DNA from: Melanopsichium pennsylvanicum
Lineage: Eukaryota; Basidiomycota; Ustilaginomycetes; Ustilaginales
Length of the DNA stretch: 64,000 nucleotides
Direction: 5' to 3'
Assembly (NCBI GenBank): GCA_900208305.1
Contig: OAPG01000011.1
Coordinates: forward strand, 558,001 to 622,000
Shown: one piece after another, positions 11,045 through 23,191 of the stretch
How the letters are laid out: each line of letters starts with the position of its first letter
Numbering within the stretch: the stretch's first letter is position 1
Position numbers and translations under genes: made by a program
The notes under the pieces: generated by a model
Seen by the model: only the letters and a program-made list of their open reading frames with translations
What the model was told of the DNA's origin: nothing
Databases searched by the model: none

Positions 11045-12457
11045 ATGCCATACCTAGGAACAGTCTCACCCGGAGAGGGAGAGACAGAAACCACATCGGC
11101 GGTCCTTCCTTCTGCTCGCATTCAATCCTCAACGCCTCTTTCAATACCGCAACTACAAAAGCTCGCAGACTCTGGAGATGCTGGTGCGCAAGTTGACCTT
11201 GGCAGCATAGAAGCGCAACAAGCTGCCTCCTCATCTTCCTCCCAGACTCTGGTCAAGGGCGAGAAAAAGTTGATTCCACCCAAAGGATGGTTGCATTTTG
11301 TAGCAGGTGGTGCAGGTGGAATGTGCGGTGCCATCATCACCTCACCTCTCGACGTTGTTAAAACTCGTTTGCAGTCCGACCTGTACCGTCAACGTGTGGG
11401 AAACAAGCGAAACGCAGCAGCAGTAGTCGCAACAGCAGCCGCAACGCCGGACAAGGGCGGAGTTTTGCAGCACGCAAGGAGATTAGCATACCACTTTGTT
11501 GAGACGGGTTATCTGTTGAAGGAAATCAGCACGACGGAAGGGCCACGAGCGCTATTTCGCGGTCTTGGTCCTACTTTGGTGGGTGTGATACCCGCCAGGT
11601 CCATCAATTTTTACACGTATGGCAACGGTAAGAAGCTTATTGCAGACCGATTTAATGGAGGAGCGGAGACGACTCTGGTACACCTCAGTGCGGCAGCATT
11701 CGCAGGATTGGTAACGGCTACTGCGACGAATCCGATCTGGGTCGTCAAGACCAGGCTACAGCTCGATTCACGTCGTCACGAGACCACGAAACCATCCACA
11801 CTATCACAATCATGTTCAGCAAGCACAACCACAGGTCGACCATCACCACCATCACCACCGACAAGGACCGGAAAGGTACACTTTTGCACCACCGCCATCA
11901 TCTCGTCCAAAAAGACGCTGGGCGCTTTTGGCGAACCTGCATTCTTCCATGCGTCGAAAGCTACTTCTGGATCTTCGATGAGCTCTGCACAGATGACACT
12001 ACACATCATTCGTAAAGAAGGTATTAAGGGATTGTACAGGGGGATGAGTGCTAGCTATCTTGGCGTTGCTGAGGGGACGATTCAATGGGTTTTGTATGAA
12101 AGGTTGAAGAAAATGGGTGCTGACGAATCCAACTCTGTTTCGTCGAATCAGAATGGAAGTGCGGTTGGATCAAAGCTTTCCAGTATGGTTGGTGCAGCTG
12201 GAATGGCAAAATTGGTAGCTAGTTTGATCACTTATCCTCATGAAGTTGTTCGTACTAGGTTGAGACAGCAAGTTGAACCAGGTAAGAGAGCGAAATATGT
12301 AGGTTTGGTTCAGACTATCAAGTTGGTTTATAGGGAACAAGGTTTTGCCGCTTTGTATGGTGGTTTAAGTGCACATTTGTTGAGGGTGGTACCTAATGCG
12401 GTGGTGATGTTTAGTATTTATGAATTGACTTTGCGATTCGGTTCTAAGGTTGAGTAA
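11045..12457 (+). CDS. RIM2: Mitochondrial pyrimidine-nucleotide carrier (SLC25A33/36, Rim2 type)
   Basis: Inner-membrane carrier predicted to exchange pyrimidine nucleotides for mitochondrial DNA and RNA synthesis. The 470-residue frame has the three tandem repeats of the mitochondrial carrier family, each with its signature: PLDVVKTR (from P101), PIWVVKTR (from P230) and PHEVVRTR (from P398). The PNP-type second signature (TNPIWVVKTRLQLD) and the ARSINFYTYGNGK segment are typical of the Rim2 branch. The N-terminal 80 residues are disordered. A long Ser/Thr/Pro-rich matrix loop (about 242-315) separates repeat 2 signature from the following helix. No introns. The start is the ATG at 11045, preceded by AATC. 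The last 450 nt are visibly richer in A/T at third codon positions than the first part. Substrate assignment comes from family similarity only. Confidence 0.9.
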   Translation: MPYLGTVSPGEGETETTSAVLPSARIQSSTPLSIPQLQKLADSGDAGAQVDLGSIEAQQAASSSSSQTLVKGEKKLIPPKGWLHFVAGGAGGMCGAIITSPLDVVKTRLQSDLYRQRVGNKRNAAAVVATAAATPDKGGVLQHARRLAYHFVETGYLLKEISTTEGPRALFRGLGPTLVGVIPARSINFYTYGNGKKLIADRFNGGAETTLVHLSAAAFAGLVTATATNPIWVVKTRLQLDSRRHETTKPSTLSQSCSASTTTGRPSPPSPPTRTGKVHFCTTAIISSKKTLGAFGEPAFFHASKATSGSSMSSAQMTLHIIRKEGIKGLYRGMSASYLGVAEGTIQWVLYERLKKMGADESNSVSSNQNGSAVGSKLSSMVGAAGMAKLVASLITYPHEVVRTRLRQQVEPGKRAKYVGLVQTIKLVYREQGFAALYGGLSAHLLRVVPNAVVMFSIYELTLRFGSKVE

Positions 12458-12919
12458 GGAGAAAGCTTATAAACTACTTTGGCATTAAATATCTTCACTT
12501 TTCTTTTTTTCTTTTTTCATCTTGTTGTTGTTGTTGTTGTTATTGTTGTTGTTGTTGTTGGGAAAGCTTTGTTTGCGTTAGTGAATTGTTTTAAAAGCTT
12601 TCCCCCCTTAATTCATTCCAAGCCTTTTATTTTCCACACAGCAAAAACACCTCATCTAAATTACTATTCACCCGTTCATGAGTCTTGCAGTGTGGTTGCA
12701 CACCCTCACATATGCGTTGAAGGACGCATGTGAAGCTCAAATATGGAACAAGGTAATTCTGAATTCGTCATCGATTGTATGTATTTGTGTATGTGAATTT
12801 GATCAGCTTTACACACTCCACACGTCTTTCAGGCAAAGATGTGGGAGAATTGAGAATAGGTAGATTGAACGAGGTCCTTGTACATATGTGGGAAAAAGGA
12901 GCGGTGGATTGGATTTGTT
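12458..12919. other. Convergent 3' flanks of carrier and calmodulin genes
   Basis: About 460 nt holding both 3' UTRs. It includes a (TTG)n-type run at about 12522-12560 and T-rich tracts. No gene seen. Confidence 0.5.
12522..12560. repeat. (TTG)n microsatellite
   Basis: TTG trinucleotide repeat with one interruption (ATTG), just after the carrier stop codon in its likely 3' UTR. Confidence 0.85.
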
Positions 12920-15095
<2,176 letters not shown>

Positions 15096-17105
15096 CTATC
15101 TAGACCAGGTCCAAGTGACCGGAGTGGTGACACCGCTATTACTCAACGCTTCTTGGAACTTGTCATTCTCCAGTTCCACCGACCACTCGTGCGCCAACCT
15201 GTACGCTCCTCTTCCGAATTTGTCTCCACCCGTCCACCCGGCTCTGTCACTCGGCGTGGTGTTGGCCGTAGCCGAATCGCTCGATTCCTCCTCACCTGCC
15301 GGCGGAGGCGTGGATGGTCTCGATGGCATGCGTTCAGCACGCAACAATTTCGCCTGGAACGTCGCTCGAGGCGCACTAAGAATTCCAGCTCGGCTACCAC
15401 TGCCACTGCCAGTTCCACCACCACAACGAGATTTGGTGCCGTACGACGATCCCGTGCTCACACTACCACCACCTTGACGCGAGCATGCCACCGAGTTGTA
15501 GCGTGAAGCTATCATGCCAGGGGCGAGCGAGTTGGGTGCAGAAGCCGTCTGTTCGGGTGTTCGGGTGCCATCCGACTCTGTTTCTTGGTCGGTTTTGGCA
15601 GCTTCCTTGCCTTTGAGTCGGCAACTACCACTAGCAAGTAGGCAAGACGAGGGACCGCGCTGAGCTTCTTTCTCCAATGCGTTTTGCATAGCTCGGCGTC
15701 GCGGATCGGTCGAGCCCGTCATGCGCGAAGGCGGAGGGCTGGCCACTTGGAGCGGCGTTGCCCATCCAGACGCTGTTGCCGAGCCAGCGGCGGATGGGTT
15801 CAGACTCGAAAGACCAGACTTCTTTTTGCCTTTCTTGAGCTTGCGCGTGAGCTGAGCAACCACATTGCGAGCTTCGGCCGCAGCGGCGGCAGCTTCGAGC
15901 CTTCGCACAAGCTGATTGGCGCGGGCTGAACGGCGGACGAAAAACTCCATACCGAGTGACAGGTCGAGCGACATGTACTCGTGACCCTCATCGCTCCAGA
16001 TCATTTGAGCAGGCGAAACGCCTTGGTCATTATCGATCACGTCGTGCATTCTACGCTCGACGGACGAGTGCAAGCGGCTGCTTCTCATCCTACGAGTGAG
16101 AGGTGTGGATTGGAGCACAGCAGGAGAGCATGTTCCGGAAGGCGCACTCGACGGAGCAGCTGAGCTGACCGTGTCGAAGTTGGAGCAGTAGAACCGGCTC
16201 AGCCAGCCATTCTCAGGATCGGGCAGACCCCAAGATTCGGCGTCGCCCTTCTTGATCTGGTACACATCTGCGTCTTGACCGTCGTCTGGAAAGCGCCAGA
16301 CGAGGCCGAAATCGAGCTTGAGTCGAGCAGACTCGGCTCTGGCACGCGCTCGGGCGGCAGCTGCTCCAAAGTCTTGAGTTCGCTGGCGCTGGCCGTTGGC
16401 AGGAGCAGCTGCTGCGGCGTCGTCCTCATGGCTGCTGCTGCTATCAGAATCCGAATTAGAATCAGAATCAGAATCAGAATCAGAATCAGAATCGTCGTCA
16501 TTGGCAGCGGCAGCGACAACGGCATTGGCGCGGGCTGCATTGTTACCAGCCGCATCCTCTCGGTCCGACTCGGATTGCTGTACCTGAAAGAGCGAGTGCC
16601 AAGTCGAGTCGGTATCGAATCGGAGCGATACGTTGTCGGGATCGTAGCCTTTGAAAGTAAGGGGAATGACATGAGTAATAGTGCTTGGCTGAGCATTGAC
16701 ATTGAAGGGCTCTCGGGCTCCAGGACGATTGAGCACGTTGAGGCGGAACAAGTCTTGGTCTGCTTGGTGCGTTTGAGCATCAGCGACCTCTTGTTCAGGC
16801 AAAGTGCTGGGGAGCTTGCGAGTGACGCGCAGACCGACTCGCCAGTCCTTGTTGACGAAATGGGTTGCGATGAGGTCGCGTTCGACGGCGTGCTTCCAAG
16901 ATTTGTTGAGTGCGCGAACGGTGGTGTAGAGAGTGGCTGGGTCGCAATAGAGGAAGATGTGACGGAGAAGTTCGTTGGGCAGATGGGGTCTGACGTGGCT
17001 CGGGGCAGATGGTGGTTGCGAGGAGAAGAGACTTGGGACGGAGGAAGGGGCCGACGCGAAAGAGGCACCCGCGGACTCGCTGCGGGTGAGAGGTAGTGCA
17101 CTCAT
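15096..17105 (-). CDS. F-box-like protein of unknown specificity
   Basis: The 669-residue product starts at the ATG at 17105-17103 (MSALPLT); the frame is open further upstream but without an ATG. After a Ser/Pro-rich leader, residues about 40-85 contain an F-box-like helix set (LPNELLRHIFLYCDPATLYTTV, then RALNKSWKHAVE), the module that binds Skp1 in SCF ubiquitin ligases. The next 100 residues look globular (DWRVGLRVTRKLP...). An acidic Asp-Ser repeat (about 225-255) is encoded by a GAATCA hexanucleotide array at 16446-16493. A second globular patch follows (LDFGLVWRFPDDGQDADVYQIKKGD), then a low-complexity C-terminal half with basic patches. No substrate-binding domain such as WD40 or LRR is visible. 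The F-box call rests on the helix pattern and is moderate; a substrate cannot be proposed. Confidence 0.68.
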   Translation of the reverse strand: MSALPLTRSESAGASFASAPSSVPSLFSSQPPSAPSHVRPHLPNELLRHIFLYCDPATLYTTVRALNKSWKHAVERDLIATHFVNKDWRVGLRVTRKLPSTLPEQEVADAQTHQADQDLFRLNVLNRPGAREPFNVNAQPSTITHVIPLTFKGYDPDNVSLRFDTDSTWHSLFQVQQSESDREDAAGNNAARANAVVAAAANDDDSDSDSDSDSDSNSDSDSSSSHEDDAAAAAPANGQRQRTQDFGAAAARARARAESARLKLDFGLVWRFPDDGQDADVYQIKKGDAESWGLPDPENGWLSRFYCSNFDTVSSAAPSSAPSGTCSPAVLQSTPLTRRMRSSRLHSSVERRMHDVIDNDQGVSPAQMIWSDEGHEYMSLDLSLGMEFFVRRSARANQLVRRLEAAAAAAEARNVVAQLTRKLKKGKKKSGLSSLNPSAAGSATASGWATPLQVASPPPSRMTGSTDPRRRAMQNALEKEAQRGPSSCLLASGSCRLKGKEAAKTDQETESDGTRTPEQTASAPNSLAPGMIASRYNSVACSRQGGGSVSTGSSYGTKSRCGGGTGSGSGSRAGILSAPRATFQAKLLRAERMPSRPSTPPPAGEEESSDSATANTTPSDRAGWTGGDKFGRGAYRLAHEWSVELENDKFQEALSNSGVTTPVTWTWSR
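16446..16493. repeat. GAATCA hexanucleotide repeat inside the F-box-like gene
   Basis: Six to seven imperfect copies of a GAATCA unit, in frame, encoding the Asp-Ser run of the F-box-like protein on the minus strand. Confidence 0.88.
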
Positions 17106-20100
17106 TTTGACGACCGGCGGTGTCGAAGACTTTGAGATGTGGTTATGGAGCGATACGCGTACCAAGACGGCTTGAGAGGACTAGTCAAGAAGAAACGCTA
17201 ATGAATGACTGTAATCACCGCAGATGGGCTGTTGGCGGTAGAGACAGGATCGGTGATGGATGCAAGGGCGCGAGAGAAGACAAACGTAAATGTTGGAAAG
17301 GCAACCAAGCCGATGAGTAAAGATGGCCAATGTCCGGTAGGATGACAGAGATTTGATGGCTAGTGATAGGCGTTTGTCGACCTTGTCCTTGTCGTTGTCG
17401 TTGTCGTCGTCTTCTCTTTGATCTTTTGAGGGGTTGATATGCGAACCAAACGCAAGAGAGAGAAGGATGGGGTAATAAATAAAAGCTGAGCATCAAATGC
17501 GGCATGTGCAGTACTCACCTAACATTGGCCAGCCTACGCTAATCAGAGGCAAACATTTAGTCATGCCAGGTTCTGCAAATGTGCAGCCGCACAAAGCTTG
17601 CGGGCGAATAGGCAACACCTCTAGAAAGGCGGGCTCGCTGCCGTGTGATTTCGAGCAGAGCTGCGGTGCAACGCCTCTTCGCAGACGTGCAGCTGTTTTC
17701 CCCACACAAAATCGGAGGCTGCGCAACCGAAGCGAGCCAAAAGGTGCAAAGCTCAAGCAGAAAAAGGCAAATTGATACACACACACACACACACACACTG
17801 AACTCGCCCATCGAAGAGCAAATTTGAGTTTTCCCGCTGAAACCAAAAGACAGAGCAGTCATCTGAGTGCTCGACTAGACTGTGACATCCTTCGGACCTT
17901 GACAGAACAGTAAATTCACGGCTGCTGCTGCTGCTGCGGCAAATGCCTTGGATACCCATATGTCTATGTGACATTCACATTTGGAGCAAAAGTCCAGCTA
18001 CAGTATTCACAAGCTTTGTTTGGAGCAGACTTTTCACCAAACAACGTCACAAGCAGCTACTGTATTCTGCAGCTATAGAGCCGAGACGCCATGATCGGAT
18101 CAAGCCGCGCTGCCTCGCACATGTTCCCGTTTGGCTTGAAAACGGTTTTGGATCAGGCTTGAGCTTTAGAGGCGGAGAAGGAGATACCTATTTTTGTGAT
18201 CGCGCTATGATAGGGGAGCTGCAGCGTCACCTGAGCATCGCAGAGTAGACAGACGCGAGCGGATCGAGGTTTTGTGGGCTCCGCCTTATCTTTCAATATG
18301 CCTCCTTTCGTCACTCATTCATCGCATAGCCTAGCTCATGCAATCTACTGTATCTACTGCAGGGTGCCTGCAATCTACCCCACATTTTCGGAGCCTTTTC
18401 GTTTGGAAAATGTCAGACCCACACGCATAATTCATGGTGTGATTCTTTCGGCCGAAATTTTATAGTGTTGTGAAAAGAGCTCTAACACGGCAAAACAAAT
18501 GCCCGATAGCTCTTGCGCCGTCGTTTGACACGTATCGGATCCTGGCTGCTGACCTTGATATCACAGGGTGGCTTTCCGCGTCTAAGTTGTTCAGCAGGTT
18601 TATCTTCTGACCTTGTCATTCTTTCTGGCCCAATACGTTCTCGCAGGGTATCTGTACCTAGACAAGCTGTGGAGCCGATTAGGCAGCTAACAAGAATAAG
18701 GAACCACTAGTTAATTGGCATCATCGTACCTGATTATCACACGACCAAGTTCAGCACTTGGCTTGTTTTGCTTGGTGAAAGCAGCATTTCAAACCGCTGA
18801 CACGAAACTTATAGTGAAATCGATTCAGGTGAGCAAGACCTTAGAGCCGTGCGGAAAGATCAAGGAACTTCAAGTGTCAGCACCTTGATATCCGAGAGTC
18901 ATGCTTACGCCGATCGTGGTAAGTTTGAAAGGTTGGTTGCCATGACCTTGCCGAGATGCTAGAAATGCCTTGAACGGAAAGAAATCGAGAATGATCAGGG
19001 TCTTTATATTACCACGGCGTGGTTCGAGTTGCCGGGGACGATACATTTAAAACTTATTTGTATTCATGCCTATTTTCCATGCTCTGCATCTCTGGCCGAT
19101 CTTTTCAAGTAACTTGCTTGAGCAAAAACATACGAAAATTTCAGCCTGAGGGGTACATCTATTAAATCAACAATCTGATGCCAACCAAAACACTGCTAAT
19201 TTTAAAAAGTTTCACAAATACAGTAGGAGAGCTCAGCAACAAGAGCATGTGAGGTGGTTGTTTCTCGCGCCAGCAGAACCTTGAAAAATCATCAAAATCT
19301 GTTCTTTCGTCGCCTTGATGCACACCTTGAACGCATTCGGCGATGGTTGTTGCACAAATTACTGTTCTGTGCTTTGTGAGAATGCCAAATTCTTCATCAC
19401 GTCAGACCTTGTGAGGCTAAGTTCGACCGATGCAAGAATCCTCTGGCAAAATTTCGGTGCTGCTTTTAGAGAATTTGGCTACACGGTCTTCACAGCCTGG
19501 TGTCGGAAAAGCCGCCGTATCGGTCAAAAACACCAAATTCTAGTCCCTTACTACATCGAAATGCATAGACAAGAAAGAACAGCCTGGACAATGCCAAGAC
19601 AGTATACCAAGCTTGACAGACATTGACGTTGGCCATGGTAGTTACTCAAGCCTCCGCTTGGTATCAACATAAGGTGCAAACCTAGGAGGCCTTTATGGAG
19701 GTACTTGAGGTCTCGGGGGAGTCAACGTGAGCCAAATCAAGAATGCTTGGAGAACAGTTGGTCATCATACAATTTGGAAATCGTTTGGTTTGGGTTCCAA
19801 AGCCAAGATTTGCCGCCGCAGTATTGTGACGTGTTTTGCAAACCTTTCGGGCAACTTTCGGAAAATAAAAATCAAAATTCGCCGTTTTCGGAGGATTAAT
19901 TTTCAACTCCGGTCAACGGTCACCCTGAGTTGTACATACACCCTGAGTTGTACACCCTGAGATCTGCATGGTACGCTCACTGTTTTCGAACTTGGTTCAA
20001 GATCAAAAGCATGACAAGATCCGAATCTTTCATACACTCTTCATCTCGATGCTTTTTTTTTAAACAAGCTGTATCGGTATGGTGCGAGTTGCGACGTTGA

Positions 20101-20989
20101 ATAGTTCCAGCGCCTCGCAACTTGTGCTCAGTGGCAACCACCTCTCAACATGATTTCGTAACGCAGGACAACGATCGAGTCGCTTCGTTCCAGCTTAACT
20201 AAATGTTCTTCACTGATTGATAGCTCGTCCAAACAAGCCGAGGCTCCACTCCTCTTACGCAACGGCCGAACATCGGTCAAGTCATAAACAATTAAGCCGA
20301 AAAACGAGCCGTGTTTGACGTCTTTCGTAGGCCCGTCGGTCACTTTCCGCTTGCACTTTGGCGCGTCAAAATAAGCATCTCACCATATTATTGATTATTT
20401 TTTTTTTTAATTAATTCAAGAAATGTTTTGCTGACGGTCACAAAATGAAGGAACACTCGTTGGCTCAGCATCTTCTTTGGTGACAATCAGTGTTGTGCTA
20501 TACAATCTTGTGACTTGTGAGACGGCAAGACCGTCCTTTGTTCAACGATGATGAAAAGCTACCGCAATGTTGTTGTTTCGAGCAAGGTTAGCCTGCCCCG
20601 TATTGGCTCCTCAGCATGATTATCACCAACTGCCTAACCAATGACTGCTGGCTAAGACATTAGATCGTCCCCATGGGATGCCGGTCGTCTCCAACAGATA
20701 TGACTTGAACTCAGAACGGCTTGAGATCTTGAGATCTTGTAATGAACGCTGCATGCAACCACGCATACCCGACTACCTCTTACTTTGTTGTCCTTGCCTC
20801 TTGGAGCTATCCAATACAAAAGCAAGACCTTCTCATTTCAGTCCTCCTTCGTAACTTTCCTCACCATAATCACACTAGTGTACAAGTACTCTTATCTGTC
20901 CCCAGGCACTTGTTGCCAGCGCCTTCGCCGTACATCTACCCTCCTTCCACACTATTACATTCTTCCCATACCTATCACGACTTGACGCA
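17106..20989. other. 3.9-kb gene-free region upstream of two genes
   Basis: Lies between the starts of the F-box-like gene (minus) and the MFS transporter (plus). It contains an (AC)n run at 17777-17798, a cluster of CCTTG words between 18,551 and 19,412, and a small tandem repeat of CACCCTGAGTTGTA at about 19921-19963. No open frame shows a domain or convincing codon pattern. It is unusually long for this gene-dense window and may hold long regulatory sequence, a non-coding RNA or decayed repeats. Confidence 0.4.
17777..17798. repeat. (AC)n microsatellite
   Basis: Eleven AC units in non-coding sequence upstream of the F-box-like gene. Confidence 0.92.
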
Positions 20990-22792
20990 ATGGTTCTCAA
21001 GGCTACTTCCATTCACACCGGCTTCTTGTCCAATGGCGAGCAATATGCCACCAATGACGCCTCAGCTTCCACCGCACAACCACAAGTCCAAAGCTCCTCC
21101 ACTGCTTCGCCACAACCACCCACTCAGTCTCGTAAGGACAGCCTCTGGAATCGCAAAAGTAGAGAGCAGTCTCGCAACGAGGTCGACATCCCCGTAGATG
21201 CAAAGGACCACAACATCATTCTCGTCGTCTGGGATGGCGACAACGATCCCGAAAACCCCATGAACTGGTCCATCGGCCGCAAGTGGCTCACCACTGCCCT
21301 ACTCTGCTCCATGTGCCTCTTCATTGGTCTCGCCACTGCCGCTTTCTCCACAGGTATCACTCCCATGACCGAAGAGCTTGGCGTCTCGACCGAGGTTGGG
21401 CAAGTCGGTATGCTTCTCTTCAACGGCGCTTTCTCCATTGTCCCTCTCTTCCTTGGCCCTCTCTCGGAATTTGTTGGTCGAAACCCTATCTACCTCGGAT
21501 GCTACGCTCTCTTCACTGTCTGGTTCATCCCTCTTGCCCTCGCCAACAACATCCAGACCGTTCTCGTGGCTCGATTCCTTAGCGGTGCTTTCGGTGCCGC
21601 AGGCACCACCATCATCCCCGGTACCCTTGCCGATATCTGGAAGACAAAGAACCGAGGTCTTCCGGTGGCTCTCTTTTCCCTCGTTGCTGTCGCTGGTACC
21701 ATTGGTGCCCCTCTCTACTGTGGCTACATCTTGCAGGAGAAGGGTTGGCGTTGGATTCAGTGGGTACAGCTCATTGTCAACGGTGCCGTCGTCATCCTCG
21801 AGTTTACGCTCCTTCGCGAGACACGTGGTTCCGTCATCCTTGCAAAACGTGCTCACAAGCTCCGCAAGCAGACTGGAGACCAGCGTTACCGTGCTCCCTC
21901 TGAGCTCGAAGCCCCTTCGCTCAAGGCCCTTCTCCACGCTTCCACCACCCGTGCTGCACTTCTGCTCGTTTCAGAGCCCGTCGTTTTCTTCTTCTCGCTT
22001 TACATCGCCTATGCCTGGGCGCTCATCTTTGCCTTCTTCTCAGCAATCCCCATTGTTTTCCAGGAGATTCACGGCTGGGGTGTTGGTAACGGCGGCCTGG
22101 CCTACATCGGTCCCTTGATTGCCTGCTTCCTCGCCTTTGGTCTCTCGTTCCACGGCAAGTACCTCTACGATCGAGCTCAGACCCGCAACGGTGGCGTCGC
22201 TGTTCCAGAAGCGCGTCTCTACTACGCAGCTGTCGGAGGCATCCTTGCTACCATTGGTATGTTCGTGTTTGCTTTCACATCGTACAAGCACGTCCACTGG
22301 ATTGCTCCCGAGATCGCTCTGGTGCCTCTCGTCATGGGTATCTACCAAATTTTTGAAGCCATCCAGAACTACCTTGCCGACGCCTACGGATCCGAGTATG
22401 GTGCCTCTGCTATCTCGGCTCAGGGCTTTGTCCGAAATGCGCTTGCAGCCTCGTTCCCCCTCTTCTCGACGCAGCTGTTTCACAATTTGACGGTACCGTA
22501 TGCCGGTCTCTTGTTCGCATGTCTTTTGGCGCTCGCGGTCCCTTTGCCGTTCATCCTGATCAAGTACGGCGCTCAAATTCGTGCGCGATCCAAGTACGCC
22601 GCTTCAGATGACGCTGAGGATGGTGGCCCTGTGATTGGAGCCAGGCGTGGCGATGTCGAACACAGGGGCTCGTCCACGAACTTGACTGCTTCCATCAACA
22701 GCACCAGAGTGCCCACCCCTACCCAGGGCTTGGAGAATGAAAAGCTTAAACAGCCAGCCACTGCCGAGGCTTCCGTTCAGGACTCTGCTTAA
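20990..22792 (+). CDS. MFS transporter, drug:H+ antiporter-1 (DHA1) type
   Basis: Predicted plasma-membrane proton antiporter of the fungal DHA1 group (polyamine or multidrug exporters such as Tpo1/Flu1 are the best-known relatives). The 600-residue frame has a hydrophilic N terminus with a DGDNDPENPMNWS block (the NPxNWS signature before TM1 in this family), then about 12 hydrophobic segments from 95 to 535. A loop motif GPLSEFVGRNPIY between TM2 and TM3 corresponds to MFS motif A. The central cytosolic loop (about 278-325) carries the RETRG and LRKQTGD sequence. The C-terminal tail is hydrophilic. There are no introns, and codon choice is strongly C-ending, unlike the neighbouring MFS gene, which suggests high expression. 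Substrate cannot be read from sequence. No biosynthetic cluster is visible next to it. Confidence 0.88.
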   Translation: MVLKATSIHTGFLSNGEQYATNDASASTAQPQVQSSSTASPQPPTQSRKDSLWNRKSREQSRNEVDIPVDAKDHNIILVVWDGDNDPENPMNWSIGRKWLTTALLCSMCLFIGLATAAFSTGITPMTEELGVSTEVGQVGMLLFNGAFSIVPLFLGPLSEFVGRNPIYLGCYALFTVWFIPLALANNIQTVLVARFLSGAFGAAGTTIIPGTLADIWKTKNRGLPVALFSLVAVAGTIGAPLYCGYILQEKGWRWIQWVQLIVNGAVVILEFTLLRETRGSVILAKRAHKLRKQTGDQRYRAPSELEAPSLKALLHASTTRAALLLVSEPVVFFFSLYIAYAWALIFAFFSAIPIVFQEIHGWGVGNGGLAYIGPLIACFLAFGLSFHGKYLYDRAQTRNGGVAVPEARLYYAAVGGILATIGMFVFAFTSYKHVHWIAPEIALVPLVMGIYQIFEAIQNYLADAYGSEYGASAISAQGFVRNALAASFPLFSTQLFHNLTVPYAGLLFACLLALAVPLPFILIKYGAQIRARSKYAASDDAEDGGPVIGARRGDVEHRGSSTNLTASINSTRVPTPTQGLENEKLKQPATAEASVQDSA

Positions 22793-23191
22793 TCTTCGAA
22801 GCAAGTCGGTAGATAGCAGAGAACACGCTTTTGAACAGATGAAATAGAATATTCATAAGATACGTGACCCACAATTGGCTCTGCTTTTCCCTCATTCCAT
22901 ACAGTCTGTTGTAACGTTGTAATCAGTTTCTTCACCTCTACTGCTATCCACGTGTGGGCGCAAAAGTTGCTATTCAAAAACAGGCTTGAGGAGGATTGCG
23001 ATGTGTGCATGCGATGCCATCACCAACGATTGTAGAGCAAAGCAGTTTATGAATATCTTGAATATATATCGCTACTGAAACTTGTGAACCAAGAAATATT
23101 TAAATCGGAAGAATTTTGAAAGCGTCATCAGAGTGGGTGAAATGGGTCGCAGTTTCTCTACTTGCAACAATGGCTGTGAGTGGATTCATCA
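22793..23191. other. Convergent 3' flanks of two MFS genes
   Basis: About 400 nt between the stops of the two convergent transporter genes; AT-rich near 23040-23110. No gene seen. Confidence 0.5.
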
